From contig OZ234501.1 of the NCBI GenBank assembly GCA_965153455.1, positions 11,532,001 through 11,596,000 of the forward strand: a stretch of DNA of 64,000 nucleotides, written 5' to 3'. The notes under the pieces were generated by a model that did no database searches, was not told where the DNA came from, and worked only from the letters and a program-made list of their open reading frames with translations. Positions 9,609 to 21,609 of this stretch are shown in pieces. Positions within the stretch are counted from its first letter, which is position 1. Each line of letters opens with the position of its first letter. Origin of the DNA: Sphagnum compactum (lineage: Eukaryota > Bryophyta > Sphagnopsida > Sphagnales). The position numbers were made by a program, and so were the translations under genes.

Positions 9609-12600
9609 TCAACTACTAATCACGTAATGAAAAGCTGACCATGCATAAGCCTTTACAATTTTCCAATGCAAAGAATCTTTGGTAATCGGATTCTACCCAT
9701 GGTGGTTTGAACCAACATATTCACAAGTGTTGGGAGCCTTAGATAACCCAACTAGATAAGGCCACAATGTACCCATTAAATAATTATTGTCATCCATGAC
9801 ATCACTATTGAATGGTTCAGGAAAAACATAAGAAAAGGGAACATTGGCCATACACTTGAACGGGCAGTCATTTATGAGCAATGTGTTCTTATGAGATAAT
9901 TGACAGAACCTTGGGCTTATCTCTTGAAACACCTTACTCATTTTCTTCCATGTTAATTGTTGTCTTGGATTCAACGGATGGGAAATTGGAATTTGTTCCC
10001 ATATCTCAGCACCCCAAATGAACATGGGTTTAATCTTTGAACCTTCTCCTAACAAAAAATCAACTATTGGAATCAAATAGGGTTGTGTTCACTATTACAA
10101 AATGTGGGTGTAGTTCACTAGTCCCCATTCACTAGACCAGTGAATTCACTGCTTCTTCACTGGTCCCCGTTCACTACAACCAGTGAATTCACTCAAAATT
10201 TAGTGAAATCACTTGGCGTACAGGGACGCATTTTGTTGTAGTGGTTGTTGATGACCAGATTCCAATGTCAAATACTAAAACACATTTTGTTAGAAACTCA
10301 TAATAGTGTGGTCATGGTAAAACCATCTTGTTCCCACACCGCACTAGATGAGCCCAATAAGGCCATTACTTATCACTAAGGACATGAATTGTGCTACATA
10401 ACAAACCATTGACGTCCAAGACAATGAAGTACCTGACCTTACCAAGTTTGGAACTTTTTGGAAAACCTTTATCGTTGGCCCTCACCCATAGTCCTAAACT
10501 CACCTTTTGTAGGGGTAGGTAAAAAGTCAGTCAGCTTTTGCTTTAAAATAGCTCGAAGACACTTGAAAGAACTTATGGACAAGTCGCCACCATCTCCAAC
10601 TTGTTTTGATCGTGATGCTGATCATGTGCGTCTCTCATAGTGCTTTTACTGAACACTTAGACCATCTCCAAAAGCACAACCAAGTTCAACCATCACATCA
10701 ATATTCACCTCCTTTGTGCATGGTTTGGCATTTGTCCCCACAATAAGTAAATCTCAAAGTTTGAAGGAGAATTGTTTTCATTTTCCCCATATTTCTTTTG
10801 CAACTCTACATGCGATTTATCAGTTTGTCCAGCTAGGAGTGGTGATGTCAAATCGTCACCCTAATCAAATTCAACCAATTGAATGTCAATATAATTGTTT
10901 TAAGGTTCTCTAACTACATGAGTCAAATATTCAGGAACTAAATTACTGAAAAGAATTGAATGAAGATGAAAAATAGGTTTGTAATATTAATCTGACACAA
11001 TTTACTTGTATTCCCAAGTTGGCTTCGACCTTTACTAGTGGAGGATCATCTGCGATACGCCTAGCCTTTGAATCAACGCACCTACCTTCATGGAAGAGCC
11101 ATGTTTCATGAAAGCAAACATCTCCTCCATCAAACTTGACATGGATTTTTGACTCTTCACCAATTCGTTTGTGGTAACATTTAACTCATTGTGGCTCTTC
11201 TTCATATCACCCTGGTTTCCACAAATCTCTTCATAATTGCTTTCAATAGAATCCAAACAAACATCAATCTTAGTTAATATGGAGGCATGCCCTTCTCCAC
11301 TACTCTTAGACCTTGTAACATCCACCTCATCTAGGTCCTATAAACCAAATTAATAACCATCAATGACTTGCATTCATGTAAACTAACTTCTCTTAATAAA
11401 ATTTTGAATTGAACAACTTCAACAAAATGTGCAGTATCTTGATGTACATAGAAGAAATAAAACTACATTACATTAGCCCTACAAAGATAACAAAAAATTT
11501 AATCTACAAGTGCAATTGAAGATAATTGAATGTAAGCCAATTTAAAAAGGTCTAGTAGGTATTCTAACCTCTTCATCCACCTTTGGTCTTTTGCACTTTT
11601 CATTTTTATCCCCTTAACATTCAATCTCAATCTCAAGCAATGTGGGGGCTTTGCCTAGCTCTTGCTCCTAAATTTCCATCAAGTCCCACATGTTAGATAA
11701 CTTTCTAGAATAACAAATGCAAAACATTTCCAATTGGGCACTAAGAAAACAACAAAAATACAAGTAGATGGTGTTATCAAGGAATTAACAGCTTACCAAT
11801 TTTTCTTCCGCCCCTGCCTCACTAGATAGTCCAACACAACTTGCATTTTTGCATTTTGCAGATTTTAACCATTCTTTCTGCTCTCTCAATAGTCTCCTCT
11901 TGTTTGAGAACCTATTGCAATTAGTTCCAATGTGCTTTTAGACAGTTTTGAGGCTGGGTGTCACCCTCTTAATTTTCTGCTTCAAAAACCCGCGCCTAGT
12001 TTTCAACATAGTTACCATTTGTTTTTTCACAAACTAATAGCTGAATGGGTGATTCAAATATTCAAATTGCCGATCCAATGCATCTTTAATTGCCTCTATT
12101 TCTTCCAAAGGTTGCTTTCGAATATCATCAATCATAGGATTGAGCTTCAAGGCATAACCCCTTAAAGTTGTCAGCCAATTAGCACGACCACCACCACAAG
12201 GGGACCCCATTGCATTGCAATGCACCATAAGAATTGCATCTTGGCCTTCAGGGGCTAATTTTATGCCTAACCTTTTCATTACCTTATCCATGGCTTGACG
12301 CTTGGCATTTTGTATAGTTGATTTGGATCGAACCCCTAATGAAACCGCACCACTCTGATATTTGACAAATGCAACTCCAATTGAACCACCAGCTACTGTT
12401 GGACTCACATCCTTTTGGACAATTTTGAGGGAACTTGTGGGGTGTGAGACAAAGTACCTTCATTTGATGTGCCTATCACACAAGAATGAGTCATAGATCT
12501 TGGAATTTCACCCTACCCCAAACCAATTTGTCTTATTGAATTATTTACCATACCTGTCGAACTTCTAGGTGTTTGAGTAGGCATTAGTGTAGGCACTATT

Positions 12601-14345
12601 GTTGTATAAATAATAATTCGCGATGGAAGTGGTGGTGTATTAACAACAACAGGAGGCTAGTTGTTTGCAATCTAACTAACAAACCATCCTTGCTTCTGTT
12701 GAGGTGTAATGGCAACCTATCCATCAACCTTTGTTGTGGGAGCTAGAGGAAATGGTGCCATTGGCCATCTTGTAGGTTGTTGTGGAATACTAATAGGTCA
12801 TTGTCCACCTAAAGGGCTTACAGCTGACATTGACCAACCATATTGTTGTGGATGGAAATTGGACCCCAGTGGTCCTACTATGGGAACCATAGGCATTGTA
12901 GGAAAGGGCATGGGCCACCCAGGTGGCCATTACCATCTTGGTGGTAATTGCCAATTTGCATAAACTGATGGTGTAGGAGTTTGAACCCGAGCAATAGTTT
13001 GTTGCAACATCGAAGGTGGTGGATATTGGTCTACCACACACAATAACAAAAAAAATTTACATAGATTTAATTTCTATGAATAGAATTTTCAAAACATTTT
13101 ATGCATTCAAATTTGTTTCAAGGCTAACATCAAGAATTCAAAGGCTGAATAGTAACAAAATGAATATTAAAACAAACCTCCACCAATTAGGGAGCTCGTT
13201 GTGGCATTAACAAAGGTCACTTGACCTTGATCTATAAGGAAAAACAACATTCAATTTAAATACCATGAGCCATAACCACAACACCTGCCTTTGAAAAACA
13301 AAAAATGTGTTATTAATTCAAAGTGATAATGGATATTAAATAACAACATTCAAAATGAATATTCTTTAAACCTGCTACTTGTGGGGCATTCATTGCAAGA
13401 GATGGTAGATGCACTATAACAACATTTGTAGGACCTATTGTATCAGAAGGTTGGTTGGTGCAGCCATTAGGTTTGACTATTGTTCTGTAATTGTTGGTGC
13501 TTTCATAGTCACACCAGCATCACCAAAACAAGATTCGTCTTGAAATGAAAGTTCAATGGCTTTCATAGGTGAGTGCTTATTTTGTTCAATTAGTGCCAAA
13601 GACGCCTTTCTCATTTTCCATTCCTTTGGCTATTATCGCTGAAAAGATTTTGCACCCTAGCATCAAGGGAAATAAAACATGTGTTTCACATCTAAAAATG
13701 AACTTCCAACAATGCTTCTATGACCCATTATATGCACAATTGAGCCAATTTACAATTAAAGTTCTAATGTCAAGCCCTAACAATTAGGTTTATTGAATCA
13801 TTCTTTGGAATTAATTGAACCCACCTCATGCAAGAAAAAATACATGCCAAAAGAGTTCAAAGATATCTTTTCACCTAATCCAGTTATAGATGAACATCTT
13901 TATAACTATAATCCCTTCTATAGATCTATACATCATGAACAATACCACTAGAACCAACATTTCAAAACAAAAAAATGAAAAACCTAAGAAGGTGTGAACA
14001 TGCTGAGTACCCGCTTTGTCAATTTCCTTTTGTTGACAGAATCTTCCTAAGAGGAAGAAGTCCCTTCTTTTAGCTTGTCTTTCACATCTTCCTCCCTAAA
14101 ATCTTTTATCAAACTTGGAGGAATGTTGGTTAGACTTTGACCCCTTTTTCGTCTTGCCACCAGACTTGAAACTTCAACTAAGGCTTTCTTGGTGTCGAGC
14201 TTGCTGGAATTGTTTATGCAAACGAGTGTTACACCAAGGTGGTGGAGCTTTGCCACTAAGAAGCAGTGTGGACTATAGAAGCTTTCATTGAAGCTACTTT
14301 GACTCCATTCCAAGTAAATCCACAACTTCAATTAACACCTTTTCC
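9609..14345 (-). pseudogene. multi-exon gene with C-terminal FCP1/NIF-like phosphatase domain, broken
   Basis: Predicted exons with GT-AG borders: 14345-13984, 13614-13372, 13231-13178, 13030-11797, 11708-11569, 11337-11006 and 10860-9609 (the last possibly several). N to C: a basic Ser-rich start; a Pro/Gln-rich region (many PPR, PQQ, PMPM); a Lys/Arg-rich region (KTRRGFLKQK, NRFSNKRRLLREQKEWL) weakly like plant En/Spm-associated Transposase_24 sequences; an acidic coiled-coil segment (ESNYEEICGNQGDMKK); then an HAD domain of the FCP1/NIF class with KVRYFIVLDVNGLLC, VRCGNKMVLP, FDIGIWSS, DFLLGEGSKIKP, LLINDCP and GTLWPYLVG. The second acidic motif reads LLIND, where FCP1-type proteins have LLIDD. 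There are stops in several exons (9693, and several between 12450 and 13000) and some frameshifts. A MITE interrupts the phosphatase domain. Confidence 0.72.
10087..10246. mobile_element. CACTA-type MITE, 154 bp, TSD GTT
   Basis: The element spans 10090-10243. It begins CACTATTACAAAATGTG and its reverse complement begins CACTACAACAAAATGCG, giving terminal inverted repeats with the CACTA signature. It is flanked by GTT on both sides (10087-10089 and 10244-10246), matching the 3-bp target duplication of CACTA elements. The interior has repeats of a GTGAATTCACT palindrome type. It has no coding capacity, so it is non-autonomous, and it sits inside the FCP1-like domain. Confidence 0.82.
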
Positions 14346-15912
14346 CTACAACAACAAAATAAAAAAGACAATCTACAACTAGATTTCTTGCAAAACCAAA
14401 GAATTGCGATCTATAAACAAAAAAACACTAAGGAACTTGAGAGAGTGAAAAAATGACAAAAGAGTTGAGGGAATAGAAGGGGATGTTCACATTTGAATTT
14501 GAAGCGTTTAAATTGCATGTTCATAAATTTTAATTACAATAATTTTTTGGACAACCTAGATTCAATGTATTCATTATATGGATGAAAAATAAAATATAGG
14601 ATCTAAAATTTAAAGCCGGATTTTATTGTGATTTGATCCAGCAATTGAGGTTAATTTTCCCAATATCCCAAAATTGTGTAAATGGGAAATTCATTTCAAG
14701 AAATTATGTATTTTGCAACAACTTGAGCACATAGGAAGGTGGTGAAACTAGAAAACTAAAGAAGGGTTTGAGGCATGAAAATGTGGTGTAACAATTGATG
14801 TTCTTTGCAACATTGTTTTAGAACAAGAACATGCACAAAACAAGCTCACAACTATTATGAATTGAAATACAATGGAAACGAGATTGAGAAAAAAAAATCA
14901 CTTGCCTCCAGCTAGGACCAAAAAGAGCGTCAAAACTTGCTTCATTTGTAACGATTGTGTGGCACCTTATTTCTTCATAGTCTTCTTTGGGGCCGTAGAT
15001 CGTTGGAGGCTACACTTCCTTTGCAGTTCACTTTTGCAATTGACCCTTGCTTCCCACCTTGCATTGTGCTTGACAACACACATAGTAAGCAAAAACAATG
15101 CAATCCCTTCCTAGCACTTTCAAAATCAAGCTTTTTTTGCAAACGCTTCTTCCTCCTTCACTATTACACTCTACATCTATTGCTTCTTTAACATAGTAGC
15201 TCCTATCTCTTGTAATGGAAGCAATTGAAAGTGCTCCTAGTTTTGTGCCACATGTTTAACCCCAATGTTTTCCTGTTTGTAGGCACACCAAAATAGTTGA
15301 GAACACATGCTCAATGTGGTGCATTGATTTGGGTTTCAACTTATATATACTACTATTCTATTCTGACAACGAGTTCACACATGTGGTTCTGGCTTTAGAG
15401 TGCTCCTCTCACATGTGAACTCTCAAAACCTTAAACTTGTTTATATTTCCTTTTAACTTAAGCTAGTGAAAAATGGCACCAAATGCTAGTTTCACATGCA
15501 GCTTTGTAACAACATTGCCCAAAATTAATAAATTATTGTCAAAATATTTGTACGTCATACATAATTGTATTTCTTTGCAAATTATTCAATTAATTATTAA
15601 TAAATGAAAATAAGTGAAAATAAGTTGCCATAAATAAGTGAAAATATTGAACTTGTACACAACACTGATGCATTTTGGATATCCTATAGGAATAAGGGTA
15701 CATGTGCTTCGTACTTAAAGGTTGATATAATCCATTTAAATTTCACAAATGTTTGGGGACTGTAGCAAATTATTTGCTTGAAACAATGAGAAGATTAGGT
15801 GAATACTTGGCTTGCAGGACCTATTTGTGTATTACAACTAGCCCCCATATGTTTATGGGTGAAGAATGGTGAAATAAGCTGGAGTGTTGGTTTTTATGCA
15901 GGAAATTCAAGT
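14346..15912. other. non-coding spacer
   Basis: I see no certain gene. Short open stretches around 14870-15190 on either strand may include a first exon of the FCP1-domain gene, but nothing supports one over another. A short inverted repeat (GAGTTCACACATGTG ... CACATGTGAACTC) lies at 15371-15422. Confidence 0.4.
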
Positions 15913-18463
15913 AACAACAGTGGTTGAGGGAATTGATCCCCAACTTGTATGAAATTGAAAACCAAAAGGCACAAAGGCAAGGGTTGACAATCTATGAATG
16001 CCCATGTAAATGTTGCCATGGTGCAAGGCAACAAACCCGCATCACCGTCAAGAAACACCTACATCAACATGACCAAGATCCTTTCTTTCAATGGCCTATG
16101 GGATGTTTTTCTTTCCATCGATTATTTTAATGTATATGTTCAAATTTGCAACTAAAATATTCAATTCACAATTCAATATTGAAGTTTTCAATACAATGAG
16201 CAATTTTTAGTTGAATAATAGTATGGACGCAATTTTGAAATTTAATTCAATTCAAATTTATAGCTAAAAAATATTGTGTAAAATTTTGAACAATTGAACT
16301 CCATTGGAAGAATCAAATTGTTATTTATAAAAATCAATGATCCAGAATTCAATCTATCTGTTTGGACTTTGAAGTTTTGTGCATTGTTCAATTTTGAACC
16401 TATTCTAAATGTGAAATACTAAACATCTGCTATTGTACTTCAGCCTATATTAGCGTATGCCCAAATGCTTCTGTGTTTCAGGAAGCTTATTTCATTGGAA
16501 ATTTTGAATTTCCCATTATCAGCAATTAGTTTTATAGGAATTTTAAAGCTTCATAGTCCGATAAACTTGTGAGTTTCTATGATATTTCATCTCATAAACA
16601 TTGAAGGTATAATGGATAGTTATGATTGAATTTCATTTGTTTAGTAGTTTGCAAAGGTTTTCAATTTAATCTATGTGTAAATGGAAAAATTAGAGGTAAG
16701 TAGGACTTAAGTGGAAATGAGCTGCAATTTTTCTTAGTAAACATCATTTACTTCTAGAATTAAATGAAAGAATTTGATGTGGAAGTTTTATGATACCTTG
16801 GAATGAACTACTATTTTTAGACATGAAAAGATGGAACAATAGGGCGAGAAAGTTCAAAAGAAAAGATCTAGAACTTGTGCCTTGTCAATGTTTCTTCATT
16901 ATTGTTGCTACAACATTTGTGTGACAGAATTTGCTTATGGATGATTTTGGAAGTAAATGCACAAAAACAAAATACTTAGAGAGTGGAGATGGTTAATATT
17001 CACATGGAAAAAAAAAACTTGTAGAAATGTTGTGTTATATCACGTAACAATGTCTATGATATAATTTATGTTGAATTAATGACCATAATGAATTTGAAAA
17101 ATGTCCCCGAAGTTTGAAGGTCCAATGATGATCATCTCATGAGTTTGAAGTCAATAATTTTTTGTTTTGCAAACATTCTCACTATTACAATTACCCAAAA
17201 TGAGTTGTAGCAAAATTACTAAATCTAATTGATTGATTGATTGGCTTGCTAATAGATACAAGTTGAAGAGACAACTATAGAAGACTACATTGGTGAAGGA
17301 ACTGGTTCACCAAGAAGTATGAATACAAGCCATAGGACACGTGTTAGGTTGACCCACCTACCTTTGATCCATAAGTGCAGATACATAGGATGGTCATTGA
17401 GGCTTTTGGAACATTTGATGCAATCCATGAAGTTTTTCAAAATCAAGTTGCTTTTGACAATCCACCTTTGGAAAACAACACACCATAAGTAGATGTTCCA
17501 CATGAGCATGAGATTTTAATGGAAGAATTCACCATCAAAGCAACAACCCCATCATATAAAGGGCTTGCCACAAGCATGTTGTCTGCAACATTACTATTAT
17601 TGAATTTGAGCTAATGCATGGCGTCACTCACACATTTGTGGATGAGTTATTTCTTTGCTACCAAAGGAGTTGTTACCAAAAAAAAGCTACAAGGCCAACA
17701 AGTCAATCAAGACCTGCGGTTTGAGTTATGATTCAATACACACATGTACAAATGGGTGTGTACTATTTCGAGGAGACTATAAGCATGCAAATGTATGTCC
17801 CAAGTGCAAGACCCCGAGGTTTATGGAGGGGTCGAGGGGGGGGGGGGGGGTTGTTCCAAGGAAGGTGTTGCAGCACTTTCTTTTGACTCCTTGACTTGTA
17901 AGGATGTATAGATGCAAATTTTTAACAAAATTGTGCACAAAAATAATGTTTTAGCAGATGGTTTGGTTAGAAGTGTTCCAGACTCTATAGCTTGGAAACA
18001 CATTATTAAGAAATGGCTAGAATTTGCTAGTGACGCACAAAGCATTAGGTTAGGGTTAGCATTAGACAAGGTGAAACCATTTGGAAACCTTAGTTCTATA
18101 CATTCAACTTGGTTAATAGTTCTGTTAAATTACAATTTGCCTCCATGGCTCGTAACTAAACATTATTTCTTGATGTTAGCCCTAATCATCCTTGGCAAAG
18201 AATCTTGCACATCTAATAATGTCAATGTGTATTTACAGCCCCTAATCGAAGAGTTGTAGCTTTTTTGGAAAGGCATTGATGCTTTTGATGCATATTTGGG
18301 CACCAAGGTCACTTTGAAAGCCATGTGTATGTGGAACATACACGACTTTCTAGCTTACAATTTATTTGTAGGTTGTGTGACCAAAGGACATGTTGGATGC
18401 TCGCCATGTGGTCCAAACACAGAGGCTTGTCCTATAAGGAAGTTGAAGAAGATGGTATATTAA
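15913..18463 (+). pseudogene. CACTA/En-Spm transposase (Tnp2-like), broken
   Basis: The first exon (about 15913-16130) encodes YECPCKCCHGARQQ and a basic HL segment, matching the transposase-associated zinc-binding region (CPC-x2-C) at the start of CACTA transposases. After a probable intron (to about 17250) comes the Transposase_21 (Tnp2) part: MLSATLLLLNL; LLPKKSYKANKSIK; IHTCTNGCVLFRGDY with CPKCK; then WLEFASDAQSIRLGLALD, FGNLSS, LNYNLPPWL and VYLQPLIEEL, ending near WNIHDFLAYN. This order is the family order. Damage includes CGA to TGA after HFLLTP (about 17893), TAG in EEL*LFWKG (about 18257), a G-run, and frameshifts near 17340, 17640 and 17940. The frame ends at TAA 18461. The C-terminal part of the transposase is missing or unreadable. 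Confidence 0.82.
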
Positions 18464-19257
18464 TAAATAACTTGCAGAATTAATCAAAGATTTTGAACTA
18501 TAGATTGATCTTGCATTTCATTTGGGTAGTAGTAGAAGCCAAAAGTCAGTTAACAAGGTAGAACGATTAGATTAATTGGTTCAATTCTATTGTAGGTTGA
18601 TTATGTTTTTAAACCTCATGTTGTAAGTCTTCACAAACATTTTCTACACTTTGTTGCTTGTGATAGAGTTGTTAAATACAAACTACAGAACAAATTTTAC
18701 ATTTTCTTGAAACCATTGAATTCCATGATCTATTCAATTTTTAAGTTTTGATTTAATTTTGTATTGTGATCATAATGATAATTTGTTTTTAAACATCAAT
18801 ACATTTGCTTGAGTAATGAAATTTAATATAGTTACATACATAGTTGCATAATTATTATGTAGTTCAAGAGATGATACAAGGGCAATTTTAATATGGAATA
18901 ATTTATTCACAAGATGAAATTTATTTGATAGGTCCACTATTTCAATAAATAGATTAAATTAATGAAACAAATACACAATTGGCAACCACTAATACTTTCA
19001 ATGACTGAAAATCTAGCATAAGTAGCATGTTGCTTGCCATGTATAAATCAATAGTGACTAATATTAGTCACCCAAGAACTCATGAATTGCCAAGTAAGCA
19101 TTCTATTGTACACATATAAAAAAAATGTCCAGTATGACTATAATGGTATACAACGTAATCATATCGAACATGTTCACAAGTGGGTAGGGGTGAAAACGGA
19201 CTAAAACATAGTACCTTTAGTCATATTGAACAAGTGGCTATGTCAAATATGTCATTC

Positions 19258-19300
19258 TAGTCATGAAACTTGTTGTAGAAAAGACAGTTTTTTTGTAGTG
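19258..19300 (+). mobile_element. candidate 3' terminal inverted repeat of the CACTA element
   Basis: The plus strand ends ...AAGACAGTTTTTTTGTAGTG at 19300. Read from the outside this is CACTACAAAAAAACTG, the typical end of a CACTA element. It lies about 840 bp downstream of the Tnp2 pseudogene in the right orientation. Just inside are repeated motifs such as TCATATTGAAC, as expected for subterminal repeats. The matching 5' end was not found, so the element is probably truncated or its start is decayed. Confidence 0.5.
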
Positions 19301-21060
19301 AATCAAACATCTAGAATCAAAAGGAATAAAAAAATTGGGTCAAAACAACCAAAGTTTAATCAAATCGACCATATTGAATAGTTAAAACTTAATCAAATTC
19401 ACCATATTGATTTGACACTTAGTAAATTGGCCACACAAATTTGGCTAACTAGCATAATTGTTAAGTGTAATCTACCTACTTAACATAACATGATAAACTT
19501 AAACTAAATTAAGTGTAGCCTACCTATTTAGCGCTAGTAAGCTAAGCTAGGTAAGTAACTGTCATGGATGCCAACAACATGGAATTCATTCATATGAATG
19601 TTCATTTATGACTTGTAATGAACTTGTACTGAACTTTTAGCAACTCCTAAGCAAAATAAAGTGAACAACTTGATTACCTTGTCAAAACTAGAACAAGTGG
19701 ATTTAAAATAGCAACAAAACCCATTATAAAACTGTGGAGTATTGAATGTTTTCATTTTAATGACTAAATATGATATATGTTTACCCTACTATGCATTGAT
19801 TTTCATACTTCAAAGTGTAAAAGTAGGTTTTTCAAAATATAAGTAGCTTTTGACGTCTACTTTTCACTGTGAGTTTTTGCTTTCAAGTAGGTGTCAAGTA
19901 AGTTTTTACAAAAAGGAAATAGATTTTTTTTCTGACTTGCTAAAACATATGTTGATATTGATTTCCTAACTTATTACATATCAATTTCATTAGTTTTTCT
20001 ACCTAAAAGTAAGTTTGAACACATATTTTTCAATTGGTTTCAAATGTATTTTTAATTACTTCTAAAATTCATTTGCTTTTAATTTTCTCAAAATTAGATT
20101 CGTATAAATTTTATAAAGCCAATTAATGTTACTTGACACATACTTTCACCTAATTTGATGCTACTTTATGGTAATTATATGAGAGGCGCAAGGTTAAAGT
20201 GGGGATGTCTATTTTTTTAGTATACTTTATTTTACTTTGACCTAGTTTAGTTTCAATTCTCTTTCAGTTAGCTTCTAGTTGACTCTTAGGTGACTCTTAG
20301 TTTTAGTTCATTTCTAGTTAATTTTAGTTCACTTTCAGTTCACTTCCAGTTAACTCTTAAAACTTTCATTCTTAATTGAGTCTTAGTACATTATGTTCCA
20401 TTAGTATGGGTATCAAGTGGTCATAAATCAATATAAATTCCTAAAATGTATTTACAATTTGCACATTTGTCCATTAGTTTCCATTGAAATAGTTCATGAA
20501 CTTGCACAAGTCCATTGAACTCCATAAGAGTTCTGCAACTTATACATCAAAATCACTCTTTTCCCCATAGTTGTTTTATGGTTCCACATGAATCCATGAA
20601 GCTCCATAGAAGCAAGTCACTTGTGAACATTCAATGGACATTGAGCTCCATGTGTATACATGAAGTCCATTAACTTCCATAGTTTTAGTGTACATTTCCA
20701 CAACAATGCATGAAGATATGTAGAAGTACAAGTAATGTGCATATTCAATCCATTGAGGTCCAATGTGTGAGTATGCAAGTCCATTGACTTCCATAGATTG
20801 TATCCCATAGTAAAAACTTTGCACAACAATATATATAAGTCCCTAACAGTGTAGATAAGTCCTTGGTAGTGTATATAAGTCTTGGCAGTGTATATAAGTT
20901 CCAAGCTATAATGTATTGCATGTACAATCCAAAATACTAGACTTTCATTTGAACAACTTAAATGTATGATGTCAAAATAGTATTAGGTTCAATTTTTGTT
21001 TTGCACACAGATTAATGCTTCAGTTGTGTGTTCATGGATTTGTGCAGGACTGCCTAGTAT
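19301..21060. other. AT-rich DNA with short diverged repeats
   Basis: I see no gene. Two diverged copies of a roughly 114-bp unit with anchor TCCATTGACTTCCATAG lie at about 20633-20800. The rest is AT-rich. Confidence 0.5.
20832..20903. repeat. minisatellite, ~20-bp units (GTGTATATAAGTCCTTGGCA-like)
   Basis: About three and a half tandem copies of a 20-bp unit containing GTGTATATAAGT with small differences between units. The minus-strand frames across it are artefacts of the repeat. Confidence 0.75.
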
Positions 21061-21609
21061 GCCAAAGCGGGCATCTTTTTTATTTTCAAAAACTCAGCCC
21101 TCAATCTTGAATAGCAACAATCAAGATGTTAATCCAAGTGTTGGCAACCTTTAGCTACATGCAACTTTGGCAACTAAAGAAGTTGGAGAAGTTTTTAGCC
21201 CCAACAAAGCTGTTGCATCCCCTTCTCCTCATCCAAAATCTAAACCAGTTATTGTTACTAATGATTCCACTCGAAAGGAGTTGAACCTTTCAAATCAGCA
21301 AATTGCCAGTGAAAACAATGATGATGAAGATGTTAAAAAGGAAAGTTCTGACAAGCTTGGAATGTATCAACATGAAAAACATGAGGAGGAAGAAGAAAAT
21401 GATGGTTTTAAAAAACCCCCTGCAAAAAAATTAAAGGCTATAAGTCCAAGAAGGGCATGAAGCCCAAACAGTCACCATTGAAGAAGAATGCAAGTAAAAA
21501 AAACATGAAATTAGTGCCGGACAGGGTTAGTGTTGCAACCACCATTCAACATGCAACCCTGGCCACAAAGAATACTTCTCACCAATGTGGGGGCAAGAAA
21601 ATTTGATCC
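21061..21609 (+). pseudogene. hypothetical Lys-rich nuclear-type protein, broken
   Basis: A frame opens at ATG 21061 (MPKRASFLFSKTQ), shortly after a plausible acceptor (TTTGTGCAG). It runs to 21460 with one TAG at about 21154 in the context GNL*LHAT, which fits a lost Gln. The product is rich in Lys, Glu, Ser and Pro, with an acidic run (HEEEEEN) followed by a basic KKPPAKKLK stretch like a nuclear localisation signal. After a 1-nt shift the next frame continues as KGMKPKQSPLKKNASKKN and stops at TGA near 21608. I do not recognise a family. It may be an exon of a chromatin-type or transposon accessory gene. Confidence 0.45.
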
